Assembly: GCF_014483895.1 (NCBI RefSeq)
Contig: NZ_CP059987.1
Coordinates: forward strand, 2,604,001-2,668,000
DNA length: 64,000 bases
From: Protaetiibacter sp. SSC-01
GTDB lineage: Bacteria > Actinomycetota > Actinomycetes > Actinomycetales > Microbacteriaceae
Direction of reading: 5' to 3'
Program-made: the position numbers and the translations under genes
Part shown: piece after piece, positions 25,681-33,653 of the stretch
Layout: the number at the start of each line of letters is the position of its first letter
How positions within the stretch are numbered: position 1 is the stretch's first letter
The notes under the pieces: model-generated
What the model saw: only the letters and a program-made list of their open reading frames with translations
Database searches by the model: none
Told to the model about the DNA's origin: nothing

Positions 25681-26910
25681 TCAGCTGATCGCGGCCTGGA
25701 CGTCGGCGACGAGCTTGTCCCACGTCGCCGTCGGGTCCTCGCCGTTGATGATGGCTGCCTGGGCCACGCCCCAGTACTGCCACACGGAGCCCATCGCGGG
25801 GATCGCCGGCATGGCGACCGCGTCGGCGCCGACCGTCGCGAAGCCCGCGATGATCGGGTCGCTCGAGGCCGTCTCAGCGGCGGCGTTCAGGGCGGGGAGG
25901 ATGTTGCCGGCCTCGTAGAGCGAGAGCTGCACGTCCTCGGAGCCGAGGTAGTTCACGAGGAAGTCGGTCGCGGCGACCTTGTTCTTCGACTCGGCCGAGA
26001 GGAAGAAGCCCTTCACACCGGCGAACGGCTGGGCCGGGCTGCCGGTCGGGCTCGGGATCGGGTCGATCGCGACGTCGATGCCCGCGTCGATCGCGGCGCC
26101 CACGTTCCACGGGCCCGTGAGCCAGAAGGCGGCCGTGCCGTCGAGGAAGGCCTGCTTCGCGATCGCACCGTCGATGTCGGTGTTGAAGACGCCCGTGCCG
26201 GTCTTGCCCTGGCTCGCGAGCCATCCGGCGAACTCGTAGCCGCCCTGCGCGCCGAGCTGGAGGTCGGCCGGGTCGTAGGAGCCGGATGCGTCGGTGCCGA
26301 AGACGGGGGCGCCGAACGCGGTCTGGAACGGGTACAGGTGGTACGGGTTGCCCTCGGCGCCCTGCTCGACAACGAACGGCTGGGCGAGGCCGGCGGCCTG
26401 TCCCTTGGCGATCATGTCGTCGAAGCTCGCCGCGGCCTCGGGGGCGAGCGCGGTGTTGCGCAGCACGGCGATGTTCTCGACCGCGTACGGGAGCATGTAG
26501 GTGGTGCCCTCGTAGGTGGCGGCCTGGATGGCGACGTCGAGGTAGCCGGAGGCGGAGTCGCCGAGCTCGAGCGGCGCGACGACGCCGTTCGTCGTCAGCT
26601 CGCCGAGCCAGTCGTGGGCGCCCATCGCGATGTCGGGGCCCTCGCCGGTCGGAACCTGCTGGATGAAGTCGTCCTTGATGGTCGCGTTGTCCTTGGAGAC
26701 GAGCTCGACCTCGACACCGGTCTTCTCGGTGTACGCCTCGGCGGCGCCCTTGAGGGCGTCGACGCGCTCCGCGTCGACCCAGACGGTGAGCGACCCGGCG
26801 GTGTCGCCGTCGTCGCCGTTGTCACCCGAGGCCTGGCATCCGCTGAGCACGAACGCCGACGCGACGGCGATGGCGCCGATCCCGAGGGCCCCCTTCTTGG
26901 TCACCTTCAT
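25681..26910 (-). CDS. malE: Maltodextrin-binding lipoprotein MalE
   Basis: 409-aa substrate-binding lipoprotein. The signal peptide ends in the lipobox LSGC (Cys about residue 25) and is followed by an acidic Gly/Asp linker. The mature part follows family 1 binding proteins: LTVWVDAERVDALKGAAEAY, GEGPDIAMGAHDWLGEL, MLPYAVENIAVLRN, AAFWLTGPWN, MGSVWQYWG. It delivers maltooligosaccharides to MalFG. AAAGGA lies 9 nt before the ATG. The promoter carries a LacI-family operator over the expected transcription start, which suggests repression when no maltodextrin is present. Confidence 0.94.
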   Translation of the reverse strand: MKVTKKGALGIGAIAVASAFVLSGCQASGDNGDDGDTAGSLTVWVDAERVDALKGAAEAYTEKTGVEVELVSKDNATIKDDFIQQVPTGEGPDIAMGAHDWLGELTTNGVVAPLELGDSASGYLDVAIQAATYEGTTYMLPYAVENIAVLRNTALAPEAAASFDDMIAKGQAAGLAQPFVVEQGAEGNPYHLYPFQTAFGAPVFGTDASGSYDPADLQLGAQGGYEFAGWLASQGKTGTGVFNTDIDGAIAKQAFLDGTAAFWLTGPWNVGAAIDAGIDVAIDPIPSPTGSPAQPFAGVKGFFLSAESKNKVAATDFLVNYLGSEDVQLSLYEAGNILPALNAAAETASSDPIIAGFATVGADAVAMPAIPAMGSVWQYWGVAQAAIINGEDPTATWDKLVADVQAAIS

Positions 26911-26977
26911 TGGTGTGGTCCTTTCCCTGTGTGCGGTTCGCGGCCGCCAGAGGGAGGCCGTTCTCCGTAACGCTCGG

Positions 26978-27024
26978 TGCAAGCGTTTGCACACATGAGA
27001 ACCCACGACCCGCCCGCATGTCAA
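26978..27024 (-). promoter_or_regulatory. malE promoter with LacI-type operator
   Basis: Minus strand: TTGACA (27019-27024), 18-nt spacer, TCTCAT (26995-27000). The near-perfect palindrome TGCAAGCGTTTGCA (26978-26991) has the central CG and flanking TGCAA/TTGCA of LacI/GalR/MalR operators and would cover position +1. Confidence 0.72.
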
Positions 27025-27062
27025 GTCATCTCGATCACGGCGGGATAACACCTGTGAGCGGA

Positions 27063-27091
27063 TTGACAGTCCGGGGTGGAACCGTTTACAA
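27063..27091 (+). promoter_or_regulatory. Promoter and second LacI-type operator for the divergent GH13 gene
   Basis: TTGACA (27063-27068), 17-nt spacer, TTACAA (27086-27091). TGGAACCGTTTACA (27077-27090) has the central CG and one good operator half (TTTACA), overlapping the -10 box. A second candidate -10, TAGCAT at 27149-27154, lies closer to the gene. Confidence 0.55.
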
Positions 27092-27192
27092 AGGACGGAC
27101 ATCGACGGGGCGCGCCGACGGCGATACGTCGGCGTAACAGGCGGTCGCTAGCATCGTGGGCGCCCGAGCACCCCCCGAGCAAAGGAACCATC

Positions 27193-28854
27193 GTGAACTC
27201 GACGATCGGCCGCGCGACGCAGCGCGACGACTGGTGGCGCACCGCCGTCATCTACCAGGTCTACCCCCGCTCCTTCGCGGATGCGAACGGCGACGGCGTC
27301 GGCGACCTCCCCGGCATCACCCATCGCCTCCCGGAGATCGCCGAGCTCGGCGTCGACGCCATCTGGCTCTCGCCGTTCTTCACCTCGCCGCAGAAGGACG
27401 CCGGCTACGACGTCGCCGACTACTGCGACATCGACCCGCTCTTCGGCACGCTCGCCGACTTCGACGCGATGCGCGAGCGGGCGCACGAGCTCGGGCTCAA
27501 GGTCATCATCGACCTCGTGCCCAACCACTCCTCGAGCGAGCACGTGTGGTTCCAGGCGGCCCTCGCATCCGCTCCCGGCTCCCCCGAGCGGGCCCGCTAC
27601 ATCTTCCGCGACGGCCTGGGTGACGACGGCGAGCTGCCGCCCAACAACTGGGAGTCGGTGTTCGGCGGTCGCGCCTGGACGCGCGTGACCGAGCCCGACG
27701 GCACCCTCGGCCAGTGGTACCTGCACCTGTTCGACTCGTCGCAGCCCGACTTCGACTGGTCGAACGAGGAGGTGCGCGAGTACTTCCGCGGCGTGCTGCG
27801 GTTCTGGCTCGACCGCGGGGTCGACGGCTTCCGTGTCGACGTCGCCCACGGTCTCGCGAAGGCCGAGGGGCTCCCCGACTACACGCCGCCCGCCGAGGCC
27901 GGCAGCATGGGCGGCGACGAGGCGAACGTGCCCTACTGGGCGCAGGAGGGCGTGCACGAGATCTACCGCGACTGGCACGCGGTGCTCGCCGAGTACGGCC
28001 CCGACCGCATCCTCGCCGGCGAGGCCTGGGTCGAGCCGCTCACGAAGCTCGCGAAGTGGGTGCGCCCCGACGAGATGCACCAGACGTTCAACTTCAGCTA
28101 CCTCGAGACGCCGTGGGAGGCCGCGCCGCTGCGCGTCGTCGTCGACGAGTCGCTCGCCGCGTTCGGCTCGGTGGGCGCGCCCAGCACGTGGGTGCTGTCG
28201 AACCACGACGTCATCCGTCACGCCACGCGTCTCGCGCTCACTCCCCCGCCGCCGCAGGGTCAGGGCCTCGGGCCGCGCTCCGAGTCGCGCGCCGACGTCG
28301 CCCTGGGCCTCCGCCGCGCGCGGGCCGCGACCGCGTTCATGCTCGCGCTGCCCGGCTCCTCGTACCTCTACCAGGGCGAAGAGCTCGGTCTGCCCGAGGT
28401 CGTCGACCTGCCCGACGAGGCCCGTCAAGACCCGAGCTTCTTCCGCACTGCGGGCGAGACCTACGGTCGCGACGGATGCCGTGTGCCGATCCCGTGGGAG
28501 GCCGCCGCGCCGTCGTACGGTTTCGGCCCGAGCGACGCGAGCTGGCTGCCGCAGCCCGCGTCATGGGCCGAGTACGCGCGCGACGCGCAGCTCGGGGTCG
28601 ACGGCTCGACGCTCGAGCTGTACCGGACGCTGCTGACGCTGCGTCGCGAGCACCGTCTCGGCTCGGGCGAGCTCGAGTGGCTGCCCGAGTCGGCGGGCGA
28701 CGTGCTCGTCTTCCGCAACGGCGACGTGACCGTCGTGGCCAACACGGGCGCCTCGCCCGCCGCGCTGCCCGCGGGTCGCGTGATCGCGTCGAGCGGGCCG
28801 CTCGAGGGCGAGGGTGTGCCGTCCGACACGACGGTGTGGCTCGTCGCCGAGTAG
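27193..28854 (+). CDS. GH13 alpha-glucosidase / oligo-1,6-glucosidase
   Basis: 553-aa cytosolic exo-acting GH13: WWRTAVIYQVYPRSFADANG at the N-terminus, DLVPNHSS, GFRVDVAHGL (nucleophile Asp), LAGEAWVEP (acid/base Glu) and WVLSNHDVIRHATR. This matches actinobacterial AglA-like alpha-glucosidases that release glucose from imported malto- or isomaltooligosaccharides. GTG start with AAAGGA 8 nt upstream. It is divergent to malE with LacI-type operators on both promoters, so it probably belongs to the same regulon. Confidence 0.9.
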   Translation: MNSTIGRATQRDDWWRTAVIYQVYPRSFADANGDGVGDLPGITHRLPEIAELGVDAIWLSPFFTSPQKDAGYDVADYCDIDPLFGTLADFDAMRERAHELGLKVIIDLVPNHSSSEHVWFQAALASAPGSPERARYIFRDGLGDDGELPPNNWESVFGGRAWTRVTEPDGTLGQWYLHLFDSSQPDFDWSNEEVREYFRGVLRFWLDRGVDGFRVDVAHGLAKAEGLPDYTPPAEAGSMGGDEANVPYWAQEGVHEIYRDWHAVLAEYGPDRILAGEAWVEPLTKLAKWVRPDEMHQTFNFSYLETPWEAAPLRVVVDESLAAFGSVGAPSTWVLSNHDVIRHATRLALTPPPPQGQGLGPRSESRADVALGLRRARAATAFMLALPGSSYLYQGEELGLPEVVDLPDEARQDPSFFRTAGETYGRDGCRVPIPWEAAAPSYGFGPSDASWLPQPASWAEYARDAQLGVDGSTLELYRTLLTLRREHRLGSGELEWLPESAGDVLVFRNGDVTVVANTGASPAALPAGRVIASSGPLEGEGVPSDTTVWLVAE

Positions 28855-28875
28855 CCGGGCGGCTTCGCCGCGCTC

Positions 28876-29135
28876 TGCCGCCGCCGCGGTTTCGATACGC
28901 CCGCTGCGCGGGCTACTCAACCCGCGGGGGTGGGGGCCTCACCGCGGGTTGAGTGCCACGCGCCGCGCCGCAGGCGCGACGCACGGCGTATCGAAACCAC
29001 ACCGACGTCTGACGTTCGTCGGGTTTCGATACGCGCCGCTGCGCGGCGCTACTCAACCACCGGTAGAGCGCGCTCCGCGGCGCTACTCAAACAGCGGGGT
29101 GGGCGCGCTCCGCGCGCTACTCAACCAGCGGGGTG
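28876..29135. repeat. Cluster of about five short hairpin repeats
   Basis: Copies start near 28888 (GGTTTCGATACGCCCGC), 28942 (inverted, GGGTTGAGTGCC ending CGTATCGAAACC near 28996), 29020 (GGGTTTCGATACGCGCC) and two truncated 3' halves near 29064 and 29099 (GGCGCTACTCAA, CGCTACTCAACCAGCGG). They fill the whole space between the alpha-glucosidase and the M23 peptidase gene; no gene is seen. Confidence 0.85.
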
Positions 29136-29151
29136 GGCGCGCTGCGCGGCG

Positions 29152-30174
29152 CTAGCCCGCGTGCGTCTGCAGCCACACGAACGGGTCGACGTGCGCCCCG
29201 TTCACGGTGACCTCGAAGTGCAGGTGCGGCGCCGTCGTGACACCGGTCGAGCCGACGAGGCCGATGAACTCGCCGACGGGCACGCTCTGCCCGACGGAGA
29301 GCGGCGACGATCCGAACTGCATGTGCGCGTAACGCGTGCGCACGGTCTGGCCGTCGATGCGGTGCTCGAGCACGACCGTGTGACCGAAGCTCCAGTGGTC
29401 CTCGCGCTCGACGACGACGCCGTCGGCGACGGCGAAGATGGGCGCGCCCGCCCCGGGCACGAAGTCGATGCCGCGGTGGTCGGTGGAGCAGGCGCCGCAG
29501 TCCTTCGCGCGCAGGCCGTAACCCGACGAGATCGGCACCGTGTAGGGGAACGGCCAGCGGATGGCGCCCGAGCCGTTCGAGCTGTAGCTGTAGTTGCGGG
29601 CGCCGTACTTGTCGCGCAGCACCTGCGCCCACGACTTCACCTCGAAGTCGTCGCGCGCGACGGTGATCGCGTCGTGGTCCTCGTGCACGTCGAGGCCCTG
29701 ACCCTCCACGACGAGGCTCGCCGCGATGAACTCCTCCTCGACCGCCGCGTCGGCGCTCTGCACGCCGAGAACGTTGGCCGGAAGCGACATGCCGACGACG
29801 AGGGCGCCCGCGGATGCGAGGGCAGCGACCGAGAGCAGTCGCGAGGCGATCGTGTGGCGCACGTTCCCAGTGCGCACGGCACGAGGAGCGGCGACGGCCG
29901 CGGCAGCGGCGGGCGCTGCGGGGGCGGGCCTCACGCGCGAGGCGGGTTCGACATCCGGTGCCGTGGGGAACGTGAAACCGGCCTGCGGCGCGGCCGTCTC
30001 GGGCTGCGCGGAAGCCTGCGCTCGCTCGCGTGCGCGGAGCTCGCGTCGGGATGTCGCCGGGGGGAGCGAGTCGTCGTTCCCCGCCGTCACGATCTCGGGT
30101 TCCGGTCGCGACGGGGCGGCGTGGTGCAGATGTTCACGCAATCCTCCGGGCTCGCGACGAGTGGTTCGGGTCAT
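29152..30174 (-). CDS. M23 family metallopeptidase
   Basis: 340-aa envelope protein. Residues 1-110 are basic and Ala/Pro-rich, one membrane segment covers about 112-135 (LLSVAALASAGALVVGMSLP), then a linker and a C-terminal M23 domain outside the cell. Zinc ligands are visible: HRGIDF (His, Asp) and APHLHFEV (HxH); YAHM is also conserved. It would cleave peptide crosslinks of peptidoglycan. A cysteine pair CGAC precedes the first His. GAGGGG lies 8 nt before the ATG. Confidence 0.9.
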   Translation of the reverse strand: MTRTTRREPGGLREHLHHAAPSRPEPEIVTAGNDDSLPPATSRRELRARERAQASAQPETAAPQAGFTFPTAPDVEPASRVRPAPAAPAAAAAVAAPRAVRTGNVRHTIASRLLSVAALASAGALVVGMSLPANVLGVQSADAAVEEEFIAASLVVEGQGLDVHEDHDAITVARDDFEVKSWAQVLRDKYGARNYSYSSNGSGAIRWPFPYTVPISSGYGLRAKDCGACSTDHRGIDFVPGAGAPIFAVADGVVVEREDHWSFGHTVVLEHRIDGQTVRTRYAHMQFGSSPLSVGQSVPVGEFIGLVGSTGVTTAPHLHFEVTVNGAHVDPFVWLQTHAG

Positions 30175-30227
30175 CGGGCAACCCCTCGATGGTACCCGAG
30201 GCCCTGCCGCACGACCAGCCCGCGGGG

Positions 30228-31025
30228 TCAGACTCCCAGCTCGACGAGCAGCTCCTCGAGGGGGCGCACGACATCCGGGTGGCCGGCGATGAGGAACTCG
30301 CGGCTCGGGTGCGCGTCGCCGAGGCCCTTCACGAGAGCGCCGGCCTCCTCGGCGATGAGCGCGCCGGCGGCGTGATCCCACGGGTTGAGCGTGCGCTCGT
30401 AGAACGCGTTGAGGCGGCCGGCGGCGACGGATGTCAGGTCGATCGAGGCCGTGCCGAAGCGGCGGATGTCGCGCACGCTCGGCAGCATCCGCGCGGCCAC
30501 GGCGCCCTGTTGCCCGCGCAGTTCGGCGTCGTACGCGAAGCCCGTGCCGATGAGGGCCTGTTCGAGCGGCACCGGATCGGCGACGCGGATGGGGTGGTCG
30601 CCGAGGAGTGCGCCGCCGCCGCGCGTGGCGGTGTAGAGCTCGCCGCTCGCGGGGTTGTAGACGACGCCGACGAGGGCGGTCCACGTGGCGGGGTCGGGGT
30701 CGCCTTCGACGAGCGCGATCGAGACGGCGTAGTGCGGGATGCCGTAGAGGTAGTTGACGGTGCCGTCGATGGGGTCGACGACCCACGTGACGCCGCTCGT
30801 GCCGCCCGTGGCGCCGCCCTCCTCGCCGAGCACCCCGTCGTAGGGGCGCGCCTCGGCGATGCGAGCACGGATGAGCTCCTCGACCTCGCGGTCGGCGGCG
30901 GTGACGACGTCGACGATGCTCGACTTGGTCGCCGCGACCTCGACGCCCTCCCGTCGCCGTGCGGCGGCGAGGTCACCCGCCTCGACGGCGACGGCCCGGG
31001 CGAGTTGCAGCAGGTCGGTGCTCAT
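30228..31025 (-). CDS. Inositol monophosphatase family protein
   Basis: 265-aa Mg-dependent phosphatase. Metal and substrate motifs are present: GEEGG (Glu), WVVDPIDGTVNY (Asp-Ile-Asp) and WDHAAGALIAEEAG. In actinobacteria, members act on inositol phosphate, histidinol phosphate or related sugars; the N-terminal AATKSSIVDVVTAADR is the usual phosphatase opening. GGAGG lies just before the ATG. The 48 nt to the M23 gene hold nothing obvious. Confidence 0.9.
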   Translation of the reverse strand: MSTDLLQLARAVAVEAGDLAAARRREGVEVAATKSSIVDVVTAADREVEELIRARIAEARPYDGVLGEEGGATGGTSGVTWVVDPIDGTVNYLYGIPHYAVSIALVEGDPDPATWTALVGVVYNPASGELYTATRGGGALLGDHPIRVADPVPLEQALIGTGFAYDAELRGQQGAVAARMLPSVRDIRRFGTASIDLTSVAAGRLNAFYERTLNPWDHAAGALIAEEAGALVKGLGDAHPSREFLIAGHPDVVRPLEELLVELGV

Positions 31026-31076
31026 GCCTCCACCCTCCCACGTCCGCTGCTCCGCCGAGACGCGGAGGCATCCGCG

Positions 31077-31140
31077 ATAGTTCCCGTTCCGCGTGTTAGT
31101 TCCCGAAGGAACGGGTGCAAACACGCGGAACGGGAACTAT
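31077..31140. repeat. 64-nt palindromic element, copy 1
   Basis: Perfect 21-bp arms (ATAGTTCCCGTTCCGCGTGTT at 31077-31097, described as AGTTCCCGTTCCGCGTGTT plus flanking AT) and 31120-31140, with a 22-nt loop that carries GTTCCCGAAGGAACGGG. The central 60 nt are the exact reverse complement of the copy at 58621-58680. Confidence 0.88.
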
Positions 31141-31144
31141 GGCT

Positions 31145-31330
31145 TCAGCCGACGCCGTTGGTGTCGGGGTTCGCGTCGTTCACCGGGTCGGGGTCGACGG
31201 GCTGGCCCGTGTCGGGGTCGATGGGCAGGTCGGTCGCGCCGCCCGACTCCGGTCCCGAGGTCGACGCCTGCTCGAGGCCCGCCTCGAGGTCCTGCGACGC
31301 CAGCTCTTCGTCTCGTTCGTTCGTGTCCAT
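31145..31330 (-). CDS. Small acidic disordered protein
   Basis: 61 aa, rich in Asp, Glu, Pro and Gly, with MDTNERDEELASQDLEAGLE at the start and PIDPDTGQPVDPDP near the end; no membrane segment or cysteine. GAGGAGGTG lies 6 nt before the ATG, a strong site that supports real translation. Function unknown; such small acidic proteins are frequent in related genomes. The palindromic element at 31077-31140 begins 4 nt past its stop and probably terminates the transcript. Confidence 0.65.
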   Translation of the reverse strand: MDTNERDEELASQDLEAGLEQASTSGPESGGATDLPIDPDTGQPVDPDPVNDANPDTNGVG

Positions 31331-31379
31331 GTGGGCACCTCCTCGATCCCAAGCTCGCACGGGGGCCCGGATGCGCCGA

Positions 31380-31430
31380 GGGGGTTGACAGCGCCCTCGA
31401 TATCGACTGAGCGCGGCGCCGTCAACCCCC
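31380..31430. promoter_or_regulatory. Inverted repeat in the divergent region before the P450 gene
   Basis: GGGGGTTGACAGCGCC (31380-31395) and GGCGCCGTCAACCCCC (31415-31430) pair with one mismatch around TCGATATCGA (31397-31406). Each arm contains GTTGAC, so a -35-like word points both ways. It may be an operator for the small acidic protein gene and the P450 gene. Confidence 0.45.
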
Positions 31431-31465
31431 GTGAGCGCGCCCGTCGCTCCCCCTAGCGTGTCGAC

Positions 31466-32662
31466 GTGGAAGACACTCTGAGACTGCTGCGCGACGGCTA
31501 CCTGTGGGGCACCCGCGGGTTCGACGAGGCGGGGGCCGACGTGTTCCGCACGCGCCTGCTCGGCCGCCGCGTGCTCGTGCTGCGGGGAACGGATGCGGCG
31601 CGCTTCTTCTACGAGGACGGCCGCTTCCGCCGCGGCCCCGGCGCCGTGCCGATGTCGATCGCGCACCTGCTGCAGGACGAGGGCAGCGTGCAGACGCTTG
31701 AGGGCGAGCGGCACCGCGTGCGCAAGCGCCTCTTCCTCGACCTCGTGTGGGGTGAGGAGGCGCGTGCGGGGATCACGGACGCCGTGCTCGTCGCGTGGGA
31801 CGCGCTCGCCGCCCAGCGCGAGGGCGGCCCCGTGCGGCTCTTCGACCACGCGGCCGAGGCGCTCACGGTGGGGGCGCTCGCCGCGGTCGGGGTGCCCGGG
31901 CCGTACGACGCCGAGGCCGTCACATCGGAGCTCGTGTCGATGGTCGAGAACGCGGGGCGCGTGGGCCCGCCCAACTGGCTCGCGCGCGCCCGCCGCGGCG
32001 TGGCCGCCGAGCGGCGTGCGCGCGAGTGGATACGCGACGCACGCGCGAGGGGCGACGAGGCGAGCGCCCTCGGCCGCATCGCGCACCACCGCGAGGACGG
32101 CGAGCTGTTGCCCGAGGGCATCGCGGGCGTCGAGCTGCTCAACGTGCTGAGGCCGTCCACCGCCGCGGCGCACTACCTCGTGTTCGCGGCGTGGGCGCTG
32201 CATCGGCGACCCGAGCTGCGCGAGCGGATGACGGCATCCGAGGAGTTCCGCGCGGCCTTCGCGCAGGAGGTGCGCCGCTTCTTCCCGTTCTTCCCCTTCA
32301 TCGGCGGGCGGGCGACGCGCGAGCTGTCGTGGCGCGGCCACCGCATCGAGGAGGAGGACTGGGTGATCCTCGACCTGTACGGCACCGACCACGACCCGCA
32401 CACGTGGGATCACCCGCAGCTCTTCGACCCGAACCGCTTCCTGGGGCCCGGCGCCGACCGGCTCGTCGTCGCCCAGGGCGCGGGCGATCCCGCGGCGGAC
32501 CACCGCTGCCCCGGCGAGCTGCTCACACGCGACCTCATCGATCGCACGGGCCTGCTGCTCGCCGAGCGTCCGCCGCACGTGCTTCCCGAGCAGGACCTGC
32601 GCATCAGCCTGCGTCGCTTCCCGGCGATGCCGCGCGACGGGATGCGCGTGACGCTCGTCTGA
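31466..32662 (+). CDS. CYP152-type cytochrome P450 fatty-acid peroxygenase
   Basis: 398-aa P450 that would use hydrogen peroxide rather than a reductase. The heme-thiolate loop is QGAGDPAADHRCPGE (Cys348). Instead of the normal acid-alcohol pair the I-helix carries Arg229-Pro230 (NVLRPSTAA), the CYP152 feature that binds the fatty-acid carboxylate. At the position that is His in the decarboxylase OleT and Gln in the hydroxylase P450-BSbeta, this protein has Gln76 (SVQTLEG), so alpha/beta-hydroxylation is more likely than terminal alkene formation. The GTG start is 6 nt after TAGCGT (31454-31459). No redox partner gene is adjacent, as expected. Confidence 0.9.
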   Translation: MEDTLRLLRDGYLWGTRGFDEAGADVFRTRLLGRRVLVLRGTDAARFFYEDGRFRRGPGAVPMSIAHLLQDEGSVQTLEGERHRVRKRLFLDLVWGEEARAGITDAVLVAWDALAAQREGGPVRLFDHAAEALTVGALAAVGVPGPYDAEAVTSELVSMVENAGRVGPPNWLARARRGVAAERRAREWIRDARARGDEASALGRIAHHREDGELLPEGIAGVELLNVLRPSTAAAHYLVFAAWALHRRPELRERMTASEEFRAAFAQEVRRFFPFFPFIGGRATRELSWRGHRIEEEDWVILDLYGTDHDPHTWDHPQLFDPNRFLGPGADRLVVAQGAGDPAADHRCPGELLTRDLIDRTGLLLAERPPHVLPEQDLRISLRRFPAMPRDGMRVTLV

Positions 32663-32706
32663 GCCGCGCCGGCCGCACGGGGCCGCGCCCGCCGCGCCCG
32701 CCCGGC

Positions 32707-32793
32707 TCAGCGCGAGCCGACCGGTCGCCGCGCCTCGAGGTCGAACCGCTCCCCCGACACGAGCACGTCGACGCGCACGCCGTGGATCGACAT
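32707..32793 (-). CDS. Possible 28-residue peptide
   Basis: An ATG with GAGGAGG 3 nt upstream opens 28 codons (MSIHGVRVDVLVSGERFDLE, then ARRPVGSR). It lies downstream of the tetR terminator on the same strand. Coding is supported only by the ribosome site; the frame is open further upstream without an obvious start. It could be a remnant of a longer gene. The rest of 32663-32885 shows nothing recognisable. Confidence 0.33.
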   Translation of the reverse strand: MSIHGVRVDVLVSGERFDLEARRPVGSR

Positions 32794-32885
32794 GACCTCC
32801 TCGGGCCGCGCCTCGGCGACGTTGGTCTTCTTCGCGAAGGACCGCTCAGGCCAGCAGCTCGACGACTGATCGCGTCGACCTGCCC

Positions 32886-32924
32886 GGCGGAAGGGCCCCC
32901 GCGGGGGTGAGGGGCCCTTCCGCC
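32886..32924. terminator. Strong hairpin terminator
   Basis: GGCGGAAGGGCCCC and GGGGCCCTTCCGCC form a 14-bp stem around a GC-rich loop, followed on the plus strand by TTTCTC. It abuts the tetR stop codon (32929-32931) and may work in both directions, ending the P450 and tetR transcripts. Confidence 0.75.
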
Positions 32925-32928
32925 TTTC

Positions 32929-33636
32929 TCATGACGCTGCGCGGCGCTGCAGCCCCTCGATGATGAGGTCGAGCGCGAAGGCGAACTCCGCGTCGTCGTC
33001 GCACGTGCCGAGCGCGCCGTCGTGGGTCGCCGCGACCGCGAGCTCGGCGACGTACGGAAGGGTCGGCGCCCACGCGCGGGCCTGAGCGGCGACAAGCGCG
33101 GGATCTGTCTCGGCCGGCGCCTCGTCGAAGAGGTTGTCGCTGAACCCGAGCACGCGCGTGCCGAGCGCGTGCAGGGCGTGGTGCGCGAGCTCGACCGAGA
33201 GCCCGCCCTCGCGCAGGATGCCGAGCACGGCGTCGATGTGGGCGATCGTCGCGGGCCCCGGCCGGACGCGCGACTCGAGCACGCGAGCGGACCACGGATG
33301 CCGCAGCAGCGTCGCGCGCATCGCGAGGATGAGCGCGCGCAGCCGGTCGCCCCAGTCCCCCGTGGGCTCGGGGCGCTCGGCGGAGGCGACGAGGGCGTCG
33401 CCGATCGCGTCGAGGAGCGCCTCCTTGTCGCGCACGTGGTGGTAGAGCGACATGGGATCGACGCCGAGCTCGCCCGCGAGGCGCCGCATGCTGAGCGCGT
33501 CCAGGCCGTCGCGGTCGGCGAGCGCGATCGCGGTGTCGACGATGCGCTCGCGCGAGAGGCGCTCGCCTCGCGGTGCGCGAGCCGGGGCGGCGGGGGCGGC
33601 GGGCGGCGCGGTGGGCGAAGCGGGACGTCGGGGCAT
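32929..33636 (-). CDS. TetR-family repressor (TetR_C_1 type)
   Basis: 235 aa with an Ala/Pro-rich N-terminal tail of about 25 residues. The helix-turn-helix is LSRERIVDTAIALADRDGLD and MRRLAGELGVDPMSLYHHVR, close to TetR itself; the C-terminal ligand domain follows. The ATG lies 7 nt after TAGACT (33644-33649), so the message is probably leaderless. It is divergent from a deazaflavin-type oxidoreductase gene, and three palindromes in the shared promoter are the likely operators, including self-control. Confidence 0.9.
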   Translation of the reverse strand: MPRRPASPTAPPAAPAAPARAPRGERLSRERIVDTAIALADRDGLDALSMRRLAGELGVDPMSLYHHVRDKEALLDAIGDALVASAERPEPTGDWGDRLRALILAMRATLLRHPWSARVLESRVRPGPATIAHIDAVLGILREGGLSVELAHHALHALGTRVLGFSDNLFDEAPAETDPALVAAQARAWAPTLPYVAELAVAATHDGALGTCDDDAEFAFALDLIIEGLQRRAAS

Positions 33637-33653
33637 CGCTCGGAGTCTAGCTC

